This document shows, piece by piece, positions 25,411 through 35,249 of a stretch of DNA of 64,000 nt (positions are counted from its first letter, which is position 1; each line of letters starts with the position of its first letter). Below the pieces are notes generated by a model. It was not told where the DNA came from, did not search any database, and was given only the letters and a program-made list of their open reading frames with translations. The stretch lies in the NCBI GenBank assembly GCA_017307375.1, contig JAFKFH010000020.1:62001-126000 (forward strand). Reading direction: 5' to 3'. This stretch comes from Alphaproteobacteria bacterium. GTDB taxonomy: Bacteria > Pseudomonadota > Alphaproteobacteria > Ferrovibrionales > Ferrovibrionaceae. Made by a program: the position numbers and the translations under genes.

Positions 25411-25436
25411 AATGACAAATATTGTTTTATGTCATT
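25411..25436. promoter_or_regulatory. Inverted repeat AATGACA-N12-TGTCATT upstream of the aldo/keto reductase
   Basis: Seven-base perfect arms (25411-25417 and 25430-25436) flank an AT-rich centre, 46 bp before the reductase ATG. The second gene of the unit is a TetR regulator, so this is a likely autoregulatory operator. Confidence 0.45.
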
Positions 25437-25481
25437 TCATCAGGTAGCTTCCGGCGATCAGCACATAGGGAGACTGCCCCG

Positions 25482-26462
<981 letters not shown>

Positions 26463-26474
26463 CCTGAAGGGGCA

Positions 26475-27068
26475 ATGAGCGAATCGCCCCCGGATACCCG
26501 CGACCGGATCCTGCAGGCGGCGGAGGAAGTCCTCCGCCGCTTCGGCCCGGCCAAGACCACTGTCGTCGATGTCGCCCGCCATCTCGGCATGAGCCACGGC
26601 AACGTCTATCGCCATTTCCCCAGCAAAGCGGCGCTGCGCGAGGCGGTGGCGGAGCGCTGGCTGGCCACCGTCAGCCGCCCGCTGGCGCGCATTGCCGCGT
26701 CGGGCGAGCCGGCCGAACGGCGGCTCGAAACCTGGCTGCTGGCGCTGGCCGAGGCCAAGCGCCGCAAGGTTCACGACGATCCCGAACTGTTTGCGACCTA
26801 CCACGTGCTGGCGGCCGATGCCGCGACCGCCATATCGACCCATGTCGACGAATTGCGCGGCCAGGTCGCCCGCATCGTCGCCGATGGCATCGCCGACGGC
26901 AGCTTCAACGTCGCCGACCCGGCCGCCGCAGCCGTCGCCGTGCTGACCGCGACGCTCGATTTCCATCATCCCGTCCATGTCCGCGCCGCCGGCGGACGCA
27001 ATCGCGAGGCCGAAGCGCGGCCGGTGATCAGGCTGGTCGTCGCGGGGCTGAAGGCGGGGGTGATCTAG
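26475..27068 (+). CDS. TetR-family transcriptional regulator
   Basis: 197 residues with the helix-turn-helix 'TTVVDVARHLGMSHGNVYRHFPSKAALREAV' and a C-terminal 'HHPVHV'-containing ligand domain. It is the second gene after the aldo/keto reductase and presumably represses that operon through the inverted repeat at 25411-25436. Its 3' end overlaps the convergent DMT permease gene by 41 bp. Confidence 0.9.
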   Translation: MSESPPDTRDRILQAAEEVLRRFGPAKTTVVDVARHLGMSHGNVYRHFPSKAALREAVAERWLATVSRPLARIAASGEPAERRLETWLLALAEAKRRKVHDDPELFATYHVLAADAATAISTHVDELRGQVARIVADGIADGSFNVADPAAAAVAVLTATLDFHHPVHVRAAGGRNREAEARPVIRLVVAGLKAGVI

Positions 27069-27933
27069 GGTCGAGCATCGCGATGACGATGCCCCCGAAC
27101 ACGGCGACGATGCCGACGGCGAGATGCCAGTGCAGCGGTTCGCCGAGGAGGAGCGCCCCGGTCAACGCCGCCGAGATCGGATTGACCGTCACCGAGACGG
27201 CCACGCGCGTCGGCGTCGTCCGTTCGAGGGCCAGGGCCCAGAGGTAGAAGGTCAGCGCGCCGCCGAACGCACCGAGATAGGCCGCCGCCAGCCACTGCGG
27301 CGGCGCGAAATGCGCAACGGGCGCAAAGCTGCCACGGACGAGCGCGACCAGTGTCAGGCAGGGGGCGCCCGCCCCCATCGCCAGAACGGTAAAGGGAATC
27401 GGTCCGGCACGGCGGATGAACGGCTTCGACCAGACGCCGTAGAGTGCCATGCAGAATGCGGCCAGCACCATCAGCAGATCGCCGCGCCACGCCCCTTCCG
27501 GCGCAGCGGCCAAGCCCGAAAGCAAGGCGAGCGCCACGCCCCCCATGGCGATCCCGACACCGAGAAGCTTCCGACCGGTCAGCGCCTCGGTCCCCAGGAC
27601 TGCCCCGGCGGCCATTGTGAGCAAAGGCAGCGTCGACAAGGCCAGCGCGCCGCGCGCCGCCGTGGTGAAGATCAGCGCGGCGTTGAACAGGATCGGGAAC
27701 AGGAAGAAGAACAGCAGTCCCAGCCCGGCAATGGCTGGCCAACCGGAGCGATCGGGCCACGGTCCGCCACGCAGGACGGCGATCGGCAGCAGCAATGCGA
27801 AGCCGATGACAAAGCGGAACGACCCGATCGCCAGCGGATCGAGCACCAAGGTCAGATATCGCGTCGCGCCGATCGAGGTGCCGCCGAGGCCGCTCGAAAG
27901 AATTGCCGCCACCATGCCGCCGAGTTCACCCAT
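27028..27933 (-). CDS. DMT-superfamily (EamA) permease
   Basis: 301 residues with ten predicted membrane helices arranged as two EamA repeats ('LDPLAIGSFRFVIGFALLLP' in the first, 'TTPTRVAVSVTVNPISAALTGALLLGEPL' in the second). Typical metabolite/drug exporter of the inner membrane. The ATG of 'MGELGGM' is chosen; a GTG 42 bp earlier would add a charged tail. It is divergent from a LysR gene, its likely regulator. Confidence 0.88.
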   Translation of the reverse strand: MGELGGMVAAILSSGLGGTSIGATRYLTLVLDPLAIGSFRFVIGFALLLPIAVLRGGPWPDRSGWPAIAGLGLLFFFLFPILFNAALIFTTAARGALALSTLPLLTMAAGAVLGTEALTGRKLLGVGIAMGGVALALLSGLAAAPEGAWRGDLLMVLAAFCMALYGVWSKPFIRRAGPIPFTVLAMGAGAPCLTLVALVRGSFAPVAHFAPPQWLAAAYLGAFGGALTFYLWALALERTTPTRVAVSVTVNPISAALTGALLLGEPLHWHLAVGIVAVFGGIVIAMLDPRSPPPSAPRRPA

Positions 27934-27958
27934 GCGATGGACGATAGCGTGGCGATGC

Positions 27959-27996
27959 CTTATCAATAAAACCACAAGTTAATATCCATCTTATCA
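27959..27996. promoter_or_regulatory. Direct repeat CTTATCA (two copies) in the DMT/LysR divergent promoter
   Basis: CTTATCA occurs at 27959-27965 and 27990-27996, 31 bp apart, or about three helical turns. It could be the binding site of the adjacent LysR protein. Low complexity of the AT-rich spacer makes chance possible. Confidence 0.3.
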
Positions 27997-28005
27997 GCAT
28001 TCGTT

Positions 28006-28860
28006 ATGAGCCTCCCGGCCCTCGACCCCGATCTGCTCCGCGCCTTCGTCGCCGTTGCCGACCATCGGTCGTTCACGCGGGCAGCCGCGGCGCTGAACCG
28101 GACGCAGTCGGCCGTCAGCATGCAGATCAGGCGCCTGGAAGACCGGCTGCAGGTCGCGCTGTTTCACCGCAGCAAGGTCCATGTCGAGCTGAGCCCCGCC
28201 GGCGAAGGCCTGCTTGGCTATGCCCGACGCATCCTGTCGCTCGGCGACGAGGCGGTGGGCCGGCTGGCCGAGCGCAAGGTGGCGGGGCGGGTCCGCCTCG
28301 GCGTGATGGACGACTACGGTCAGTCGGTCCTGCCGCCGATCCTGGCCGGTTTCGCGGCCGACTATCCGGCGATCTCTATCGAGATGGAAACCGGCCTGAC
28401 ATCGACGATGCCCGCACGGCTGGGCACACGCTTCGATCTCGTGATCGCCATGCACCCGTCAGGGCATGAGGCCGGCGACTTGCTGCGGCGGGAACAGGCC
28501 GTCTGGGCGGCAGCCCCGCATTGCGCCATCGGGGATAGCGATCCGCTGCCGGTCGCGCTCTATCCGCCGGGCTGCCTGTTCCGCAAATGGGCGACGGAGG
28601 CGCTGGACGCGGCAGGCCGGCCATGGCGCCTCGCCTTCGTCAGCCACAGTGCCGCGGTGGTCGAAGCCGTCACCGCCCAGGGCCTGGCGGTGACGGTGGT
28701 GAAGTCCGGTACGTTTCCGCCCGGCTTGCGGCCACTTTCCGAGCGGGATGGCCTGCCGCCGCTGCCCGCCGCCGAGATCCGCCTGCACGCGGCGTCAACC
28801 CCGTCCGCCGCCGCAATGCGGCTGGCAGACCGCTTGCGGACGACACTGCGAAGCGGCTAA
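28006..28860 (+). CDS. LysR-family transcriptional regulator
   Basis: 284 residues: N-terminal winged helix ('LLRAFVAVADHRSFTRAAAALNRTQSAVSMQIRRLEDRL') and a C-terminal periplasmic-binding-like effector domain. It is divergent from the DMT permease and 37 bp upstream of the FAD oxidoreductase on the same strand, so it could control either. Effector unknown. Confidence 0.92.
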   Translation: MSLPALDPDLLRAFVAVADHRSFTRAAAALNRTQSAVSMQIRRLEDRLQVALFHRSKVHVELSPAGEGLLGYARRILSLGDEAVGRLAERKVAGRVRLGVMDDYGQSVLPPILAGFAADYPAISIEMETGLTSTMPARLGTRFDLVIAMHPSGHEAGDLLRREQAVWAAAPHCAIGDSDPLPVALYPPGCLFRKWATEALDAAGRPWRLAFVSHSAAVVEAVTAQGLAVTVVKSGTFPPGLRPLSERDGLPPLPAAEIRLHAASTPSAAAMRLADRLRTTLRSG

Positions 28861-28897
28861 CCATCGCGGGCCCCGACCGTTCGAGTTCGAGACGACG

Positions 28898-30184
28898 ATG
28901 CCCGACTACATCGACAGCTATTACGCCCGCACCCTGGCGAGCACCACCGAGCGCCGTGCCCTCGCCGGCCGGCACGCGGCCGATGTCTGCATCGTCGGCG
29001 GGGGACTGGCCGGGCTGACGACCGCGCTGGAACTGCGCCGGCGCGGTCTTTCGGTCGTCCTGCTGGAAGCCCACGCCGTGGGCTGGGGGGCGTCGGGCCG
29101 CAACGGCGGGTTCGTCAGTGCCGGCTTCGCCCGCAGCCTGTCGTCGATCGAAGCCGCCGTGGGCACCGATGCGGCACGCGAGCTCTACCGGATGTCGATC
29201 GAAGGCGTCGGCATCGTCGAGGCCAATATCCGCGACCACGGCATCGCCGAGGCCAGGCCGGTCCGGGGCATCTTCAAGGTGATCCGCTACGACGACGCGG
29301 CGGGGCTGCAGGCCCAGCGCGCCCGGCTGATCCGTGACTTCGGCCACACGCTCGACTATTGGCCGACCGCCCGCGTGCGCGAGACCCTGCGGTCGCAACG
29401 CTACCATCAGGCCCTGCTCGACAACGACGCCTTCCACATTCATCCGCTGAACTATGTGCGCGGCCTGGCAGCGGCGGTCGAACGACAGGGCGGGCAGATC
29501 CACGATCGTTCGCCCGTCGCCGCGCTTGATCTGGCGGGGCCCGAGAAGATCGTGCGCACGGCCGCCGGCGAAGTGCGCGCCCGCCACGTCGTGATGGCCT
29601 GCGGCGGGTATACCGGCACTCTGATCCCGCGGCTGCGTCGCAGCCACCTGCCGATCGCGACCTACGTGCTGGCGACCGAGCCGGCGCGCGAGCGGCTGGC
29701 CGAGGTGATCCGGACCCGGGCCGCCGCGCTCGACGATCGCCGGGCCGGCGACTATTACCGCCTCGTCGACGACGGCGCGCGATTGCTGTGGGGCGGGCGC
29801 ATCACCACGCAGACCAGCGAGCCGCGCCAGTTGGCCACCCTGTTGCGTCGCACGATGATCGACACCTATCCGCAGCTCGCCGATCTCCGGGTCGAACTGG
29901 CCTGGTCGGGGCTGATGTCCTATGCCCGCCACCTGATGCCGCAGATCGGGCAGTTGCAGGACGGAGTCTGGTATTGCATGGGATTCGGCGGCCACGGGCT
30001 GAACACGACCGCGATCGGCGGCCGGGTGATCGCCGAGGCGATCGCCGGCGACGGCGGCCGCATCCGCCATTTCGCGCCGTTCGGCCTGGCCTGGAACGGT
30101 GGCCCGTTCGGCGTCGTCGCCGCCCAGTTGACCTATTGGACCTATCAGGGCCTCGACTGGCTGCGCGAGCGCCGAGCCGCCTAA
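28898..30184 (+). CDS. FAD-dependent amine oxidoreductase (PuuB/DadA-like)
   Basis: 428 residues of the DAO family: dinucleotide-binding 'ADVCIVGGGLAGLTTALELRRRG', 'GWGASGRNGGFVSAGF' and a C-terminal 'GFGGHGLNTTAIGGRVIAEAI' FAD loop. The arrangement matches gamma-glutamylputrescine oxidase and related amine or glycine oxidases. The neighbours, a polyamine-type ABC importer and an agmatinase-family gene, support an amine substrate. Convergent with the importer, overlapping its last gene by 4 bp. Confidence 0.88.
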   Translation: MPDYIDSYYARTLASTTERRALAGRHAADVCIVGGGLAGLTTALELRRRGLSVVLLEAHAVGWGASGRNGGFVSAGFARSLSSIEAAVGTDAARELYRMSIEGVGIVEANIRDHGIAEARPVRGIFKVIRYDDAAGLQAQRARLIRDFGHTLDYWPTARVRETLRSQRYHQALLDNDAFHIHPLNYVRGLAAAVERQGGQIHDRSPVAALDLAGPEKIVRTAAGEVRARHVVMACGGYTGTLIPRLRRSHLPIATYVLATEPARERLAEVIRTRAAALDDRRAGDYYRLVDDGARLLWGGRITTQTSEPRQLATLLRRTMIDTYPQLADLRVELAWSGLMSYARHLMPQIGQLQDGVWYCMGFGGHGLNTTAIGGRVIAEAIAGDGGRIRHFAPFGLAWNGGPFGVVAAQLTYWTYQGLDWLRERRAA

Positions 30185-30984
30185 TCCTCGCGCGGCGACC
30201 ACGCGCCCAGCAGCTTGGGCAGGTCGCCGAAGCGGGCGACGAGCCCGAAGACCACGGCAGCGATCACGACGAACAGCACGGCCACCGCCGCCATGGTCGG
30301 CGTATAGCCGTAGCGCAGCGAATTGAAGATGCGGATCGGCAGGGTTTCCACCGTGAAGCCGACGGTCATGTAGGCGACGATGTATTCGTTCAGCGACAGC
30401 ACGAAGGCGAAGGCGAAACCCGAGATCATGTAGGGCAGGATCAGCGGCAGGACGACGGTGCGCAGGATCGTGGGCTCGTCCGCCCCCATCGTCGCCGCCG
30501 CCTCGACCAGCGAGCCGTCGATCGCCTCGAACCCGAGCGTCAGGGTGACCAGTGGCAGGGTGACGAAGAAGATGCCGTGGCTGATCACCACTGTCCAGGC
30601 CGCGCCGTAGAATCCGGCGGCATTCCAGAAGCTGAGGAACCCGAGCGCCGTGATCACCGGCGGCAGCACGAACGGGGCGAAGCCCAGCAGTTGCACGAGG
30701 CGCGCCCACGGCGCATGCCGCCGCCACAGGAACCAGGCCAGCGGCAGGGCGACGATCACGGCCAGCGCCGCCGAGGCCAGTGCGATGCCGAGCGAGGCGA
30801 AGAGCGCATTGCGCCAGCCGGCCTCTGCGAAGATCTCGCCATACCAGGCGAGCGAGAAGCCCTGCGGCGGGAAGGTCAGCGACTTCTTCTCGTTGATCGA
30901 GACCCCGGCCACGACGGCCAGCGGCGCGGCCAGCAATAGTGCCATGGCCGCGAGGAACAGACGGATGGCGAAACGGGCGATCAC
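30181..30984 (-). CDS. ABC transporter permease, PotC-like
   Basis: 267 residues from a GTG overlapping the stop of the upstream permease (GTGA). Six membrane helices and the EAA loop 'EAAATMGADEPTILRTVVLPLILPY' that docks the ATPase. It forms the membrane channel with the 30981-31835 protein in a polyamine/putrescine-type importer. Last gene of the four-gene unit. Confidence 0.9.
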   Translation of the reverse strand: MIARFAIRLFLAAMALLLAAPLAVVAGVSINEKKSLTFPPQGFSLAWYGEIFAEAGWRNALFASLGIALASAALAVIVALPLAWFLWRRHAPWARLVQLLGFAPFVLPPVITALGFLSFWNAAGFYGAAWTVVISHGIFFVTLPLVTLTLGFEAIDGSLVEAAATMGADEPTILRTVVLPLILPYMISGFAFAFVLSLNEYIVAYMTVGFTVETLPIRIFNSLRYGYTPTMAAVAVLFVVIAAVVFGLVARFGDLPKLLGAWSPRED

Positions 30985-31835
30985 GTCCGTCCCTCCTTCT
31001 GGCCGAGCAGGGTCGAGAGGACGACGAGGGCGAGCGAGACCAGGACCAGGAACACCGCCATCGCCGCGGCGAACGGCATGTTCGACTGATAGATCGCCTG
31101 GTCGGTGATCAGCACCGACAAGGTCCATTGCTGCGGGCGGCCGAGCAACTGGGGCAGCAGGTAAGACCCAAGGGCGAAGACGAAGACCATGATGACGGTG
31201 GCGAGGATCGCGTTGCGCAGCGCCGGCACGACGACGGTGAAGAACGAGCGCAGCGGCGAAGCGCCGAGCGTACGCGCCGCCTCGGTCAGCGTCGGGTCGA
31301 GCCGCGACAGCGAGGGGTAGAGCACCAGCACCGCATAGGGAAATGCCTGGTAGGTCATGCCGGTCAGCACCGCGCCGAACCCGGGCGACAGCGACACCGG
31401 CTGGTCCATCAGCCCGATCAGCACCAGCAGGTTGGTGACGCCGGCCGTGCGCGACAACAGCGTCGACCAGGAAAAGCCGATGATCACCTCGGACAGCGAC
31501 AGCACCGCCAGCAGGAAGACCAGCCAGGGCACCTGCTGGCGCCGCCGCATCCGCGACAGCAGGTAGGTGAAGGGAAAGGCAAGCGCCACGGCGATGACCG
31601 CGACGAGTAGCGCCAGGCCGAGCGAGAAGCCGAGGACATTGCCGAAGAACGCGGTAAGGAACCGGGCGTAGTTGGCCAGGACGAAGTCGGGCTGGTAGAA
31701 CCCGCCCGGTACCCGCCGGAAGAACGACACCGCCAGCATCAGCCCGAAGGGCAGCACGAAGAACAGCACCAGCATCAGCGCCGGCCAGGCGATCGGCGCA
31801 TAGTCGACGAGGCGTCGCGGCGCGGTCCGGATCAT
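30981..31835 (-). CDS. ABC transporter permease, PotB-like
   Basis: 284 residues with six membrane helices and the EAA loop 'EAARTLGASPLRSFFTVVVPALRNAI'. Its ATG overlaps the stop of the ATPase gene (ATGA), so it is translationally coupled to it. Partner of the PotC-like permease. Confidence 0.9.
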   Translation of the reverse strand: MIRTAPRRLVDYAPIAWPALMLVLFFVLPFGLMLAVSFFRRVPGGFYQPDFVLANYARFLTAFFGNVLGFSLGLALLVAVIAVALAFPFTYLLSRMRRRQQVPWLVFLLAVLSLSEVIIGFSWSTLLSRTAGVTNLLVLIGLMDQPVSLSPGFGAVLTGMTYQAFPYAVLVLYPSLSRLDPTLTEAARTLGASPLRSFFTVVVPALRNAILATVIMVFVFALGSYLLPQLLGRPQQWTLSVLITDQAIYQSNMPFAAAMAVFLVLVSLALVVLSTLLGQKEGRT

Positions 31836-32872
31836 GGCGACAGCACGACGCAGGCGGCGGCCGGCAACTCGACGAAGACCCCGGCGCCGGGCCGCAGCTC
31901 CGGCAGATCGGCGGGCGGCATCACCAGGATCAGTTCCTGGCCCGCGGCATCGAGGCGCATCTCGACGGTGGCCCCGAGGTCGCGAATGAAGGTCACGCAT
32001 GCGGCGACCCGGTTCTCGCCACCACCCTCGGCATGCAGCCTGAGGTTTTCCGGCCGCACCGAGATCGCCGTGGCACCGCCGGCGGGCAGGCCGGGCACCG
32101 AGATTTCGCCGGCAGGCAGCCCCAGCCGGCCGGGGGCGACGACCTGGCCCTGCAGCAGGTTGGTCGTGCCGATGAAATCGGCGACGAAGGCATTGACCGG
32201 GTGGCAATAGACCTCGACCGGCGGGGCGGCCTGCTGGATGCGGCCGGCCGACATGACGACGACCAGGTCGGCCATCGTCATCGCCTCGCGCTGATCGTGG
32301 GTCACGACGATCGTGGTGATGCCCAGGCGCTCCTGCAACAGCTTCAGCTCGATCTGCATCGCCTCGCGCAGCTTGGCATCGAGGGCCGAAAGCGGTTCGT
32401 CGAGCAGGAACAGCTTGGGCTTCAGCGCCAGGGCGCGGGCGATGGCGACGCGCTGGCGCTGTCCGCCGGACAGCCGCGACACCGGCCGGTCGGCGATACC
32501 CGGCAGGCGCACGAGGTCGAGCAGCCGCGTCACCTCGGCCGCCTGATCCGCCTTCGAGGCCCCGCGGATGCGCAACGGATAGGCGATGTTCTCGCCGACG
32601 CTGAGATGCGGGAACAGCGCCAGCGACTGGAACACCATGCCGAAATCGCGCCGGTGCGCCGGCAGGTCGGTGATGTCGGCGCCGTCGAGCCGGATGCGAC
32701 CGGCACTGGGCAGGTCGAGGCCCGCGACCAGCCGGAGCAGCGTGGTCTTGCCGCAGCCGGACGGCCCCAGCAGGCAGACGAACTTGCCCTGCGGGATCGT
32801 CAGCGACAGTTCATGCAGCGCGACGACGGTGCCGAAGGACTTGGCGATCCCGTCAAGAACCAGACCGGACAT
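31832..32872 (-). CDS. ABC transporter ATP-binding protein, PotA-like
   Basis: 346 residues: Walker A 'GPSGCGKT', signature 'LSGGQRQR', Walker B 'LFLLDEPLSALD', switch 'VTHDQ', then a C-terminal TOBE regulatory domain ('AISVRPENLRL'). It energises the two permeases of the polyamine-type importer. An ATG 12 bp upstream is an alternative start. A strong hairpin separates it from the solute-binding protein gene. Confidence 0.93.
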   Translation of the reverse strand: MSGLVLDGIAKSFGTVVALHELSLTIPQGKFVCLLGPSGCGKTTLLRLVAGLDLPSAGRIRLDGADITDLPAHRRDFGMVFQSLALFPHLSVGENIAYPLRIRGASKADQAAEVTRLLDLVRLPGIADRPVSRLSGGQRQRVAIARALALKPKLFLLDEPLSALDAKLREAMQIELKLLQERLGITTIVVTHDQREAMTMADLVVVMSAGRIQQAAPPVEVYCHPVNAFVADFIGTTNLLQGQVVAPGRLGLPAGEISVPGLPAGGATAISVRPENLRLHAEGGGENRVAACVTFIRDLGATVEMRLDAAGQELILVMPPADLPELRPGAGVFVELPAAACVVLSP

Positions 32873-32894
32873 GGCTATCTCCACCAGAACCAGT

Positions 32895-32922
32895 CGCTGC
32901 CCCGGCGACGGCCGGGGCAGCG
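32895..32922 (-). terminator. Intercistronic hairpin between the binding-protein and ATPase genes
   Basis: CGCTGCCCCGG and its exact complement form a 12-bp GC-rich stem with a 4-base loop, in the 57-bp gap of the importer operon. No T-run follows, so it is more likely to stabilise the upstream message or attenuate the downstream genes than to stop transcription fully. Confidence 0.5.
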
Positions 32923-32929
32923 ACGGGCG

Positions 32930-34006
32930 TCAACCGACGATCAGCTCGGTCCACTTCTGGGCGAGCCAGTCTTCCTTGGCCTGGTAGAGGTCGTAGCGCG
33001 GGATGATCGGCGGGATTTCCGAGGACACCGCGGCAAACTCCGCGTCGGTCAGGTCGGTCAGCTTGCGCGGGATGGTCGGCGAGGTGCCGACCTTGCGCGA
33101 CAGCAGCGCCTGGATCTTGGGCTGCGACATGTAGTCGATGAAGACCTGCGCGGCGTCGAGCGCAGTCGATGCCTTCGACACCGCCCAACTGCCGGCATCG
33201 TTGATCCCGCCTTCCTTGGGAAAGGTCGAGCGCACCGGCTGGCCGTCGCCGGCGGCGAGCGAGGTGACGTCGTGATAGTACTGGCCCATCGGGATCTCGC
33301 CGGCCTTCAAGGCTTGCTCGAACTGCGCCTCGTCGCGATACCACAGCTTCACGTTCGGCTTCAGTTCGGCCAGCTTGGCCATCACCTTCAGGATGCCCTC
33401 GTCGGTATCGAGCACCTTGGTGCCGCCGAAGAAGGTCGCCGCGGTCACTTCGAGCAGGAACGAATTGTTGACCAGCGCGAGCAGGCCGAGCTGGTTCTTG
33501 AGCTTGGCGTCCCACATCTCCGCCCAGGAAGTCGGTGCGGCCGGGAATACCTTCGTGTTGGAGACCAGCGTGATGTACCAGGAAACCGCACCGACGCCGG
33601 CAATCCGGCCGTCCGGATACTTGTTGACCAGATGCGGCAGCACGGCCTCGGCATGCGGGATCTTCTTCAGGTCCAGCGGGGCCCAGAGGTCGACGGTCAT
33701 GCCCTTCAGCATCGAGGTCTGGGCGATCATCGAGACGTCGGCCGGCGCCTGTCGGGCGCGGGCAGCCTGTTCGAGCTGGACGAGCCAGGCGGCCCCCGTG
33801 GGCTCGGCGATCGATTCGACGGCGATGCCCGAGGCCTTGGTGAACTCCGGGAAGATGTGCTTGTCGAACGAATCCTTGAAGTAGCCGCCATAGACGCCGA
33901 TCTTGAGCGACTTGGCCTGGGCCTTGGCGATATGGGGCAAGCCGAGCGCGGCAACGGCGGCGCCCGAGGCGGCGAGGAAACCGCGCCGACCGATCGTGGT
34001 CTTCAT
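32930..34006 (-). CDS. Extracellular solute-binding protein, polyamine type, Tat-exported
   Basis: 358 residues. The N-terminus 'GRRGFLAASGAAVAALGLP' is a twin-arginine signal with cleavage near 'AKAQA'. The mature part is a type-2 periplasmic binding protein ('VYGGYFKDSFDKHIFPEF', 'YPDGRIAGVGAVSWYITLVSN', 'IPMGQYYHDVTSLA') similar to spermidine/putrescine-binding proteins. It is the first gene of the importer operon and diverges from the agmatinase-family gene across 187 bp, which suggests shared control. Confidence 0.9.
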   Translation of the reverse strand: MKTTIGRRGFLAASGAAVAALGLPHIAKAQAKSLKIGVYGGYFKDSFDKHIFPEFTKASGIAVESIAEPTGAAWLVQLEQAARARQAPADVSMIAQTSMLKGMTVDLWAPLDLKKIPHAEAVLPHLVNKYPDGRIAGVGAVSWYITLVSNTKVFPAAPTSWAEMWDAKLKNQLGLLALVNNSFLLEVTAATFFGGTKVLDTDEGILKVMAKLAELKPNVKLWYRDEAQFEQALKAGEIPMGQYYHDVTSLAAGDGQPVRSTFPKEGGINDAGSWAVSKASTALDAAQVFIDYMSQPKIQALLSRKVGTSPTIPRKLTDLTDAEFAAVSSEIPPIIPRYDLYQAKEDWLAQKWTELIVG

Positions 34007-34101
34007 CGTTTTGTTCTCCCTGTTATCGGGCGGCCTTGCGTCTGCCACCCGCAGTAAGGGAAACGATCCCGCCGACGCCACCGCGGAAACATCACGATCT
34101 G

Positions 34102-34128
34102 TCGAATTTCAGTTTGAAGAACATCGAA
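34102..34128. promoter_or_regulatory. TYGAA repeats in the importer/agmatinase divergent promoter
   Basis: TCGAA, TTGAA and TCGAA begin at 34102, 34114 and 34124, roughly one helical turn apart, within the 187-bp gap between two divergent polyamine genes. A LysR-type activator site is possible but the motif is short. Confidence 0.25.
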
Positions 34129-34193
34129 GAAACGCCGCCCGGAACCGGCGTAAGAAAGAAGCAATCGTCGACGCCAGAGAGGACTCGCCCGCG

Positions 34194-35249
34194 ATGACCG
34201 ATCCAGCCAAGCTCGAAGAACTGCGCCGCCGCTTCGGCAACGCGGCCGGCGGCGACATCCTCGATCCCGAATTCCGCCGCGTCGCCGATCTTCAGTTCAA
34301 GGACGGCGACAAGCGCGCCTGGCCGTTCGCCGGCGCCGCCACCCTGCTCGATGCGCCCTACCGCCCCGACGCGCTTGACCTGCCCGACCTCGGCGGCATC
34401 GAGGTGGCGCTGATCGGCGTGCCGATGGACCTCGGCGTCACCAACCGGGCCGGCGCCCGCCTCGGGCCCCGGGCCGTGCGCGCCGTCGAGCGCATCGGCC
34501 CCTATGAGCATGTGCTGCGCATGGTCCCGTCGGCAGACGCGCGGGTTGCCGATATCGGCGACGTGCCGATGCAGAGCCGGTTCAGTCTCGACCAGTGCCA
34601 TATCGACATCGAGGCCTGCTTCACCCGCATCGTCAATGCCGGCGTGATCCCGCTGGCGGTCGGCGGCGACCATTCGATCACGGCCTCGATCCTGCGCGCG
34701 ATCGGGCGCGACCGCCCGGTGGGGCTGGTCCATTTCGACGCCCATTGCGACACCAGCGGCATGTACGAGGGCGCCAAGTTCCACCACGGCGGCCCGTTCC
34801 GCCATGCCGTGCTCGACGGTTCGATCGATCCGGAACGCACGATCCAGATCGGCATCCGCGGCGGTGCCGAATATCTCTGGGAATTCTCCTATGCCAGCGG
34901 CATGACGGTGATCCACGCCGAGGACGTGCCGGGGATGGGAATACCGGCAATCATCGAGAAGACGCGGCAGGTGGTGGGGGACGGGCCGGTCTATGTCTCA
35001 TTCGACGTCGACTGCCTCGACCCCGCCTTCGCACCCGGCACCGGTACCCCCGAGATCGGGGGCTTGAGCACGCGCGAGACCCTGGCGATCCTGCGCGGCC
35101 TCGTCGGCCTCGACATCGTCGGCGGCGACGTGGTCGAAGTGGCGCCGCAATACGACGGCACGACCAACACCGCCCAGGCCGGCGCGCAAATGCTGTTCGA
35201 GATCTTCTGCCTGGCCGCCGGCACGGTGAAGCGCCGCCGCGGCGGCTGA
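34194..35249 (+). CDS. speB: Agmatinase / ureohydrolase family protein
   Basis: 351 residues of the arginase superfamily. Manganese-binding motifs are intact: 'VGGDHSITA', 'HFDAHCDTS' and 'SFDVDCLDPAFAPGTGTPE'. The family removes urea from agmatine, guanidinobutyrate or similar guanidino compounds; the polyamine importer next door favours agmatine or a guanidino acid. Choice among these cannot be made from sequence. The N-terminal 60-residue extension is longer than in E. coli SpeB. The stop abuts that of the convergent LysR gene. Confidence 0.88.
   Translation: MTDPAKLEELRRRFGNAAGGDILDPEFRRVADLQFKDGDKRAWPFAGAATLLDAPYRPDALDLPDLGGIEVALIGVPMDLGVTNRAGARLGPRAVRAVERIGPYEHVLRMVPSADARVADIGDVPMQSRFSLDQCHIDIEACFTRIVNAGVIPLAVGGDHSITASILRAIGRDRPVGLVHFDAHCDTSGMYEGAKFHHGGPFRHAVLDGSIDPERTIQIGIRGGAEYLWEFSYASGMTVIHAEDVPGMGIPAIIEKTRQVVGDGPVYVSFDVDCLDPAFAPGTGTPEIGGLSTRETLAILRGLVGLDIVGGDVVEVAPQYDGTTNTAQAGAQMLFEIFCLAAGTVKRRRGG

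Noticed and set aside
28670-30727. 685-residue minus-strand frame across the FAD oxidoreductase
   Set aside because: Crosses a LysR gene, an oxidoreductase and a permease without a matching domain; shadow frame.
33903-34193. Upstream extension of the agmatinase frame
   Set aside because: It would overlap the solute-binding gene start and the promoter region; the family alignment begins after ATG 34194.
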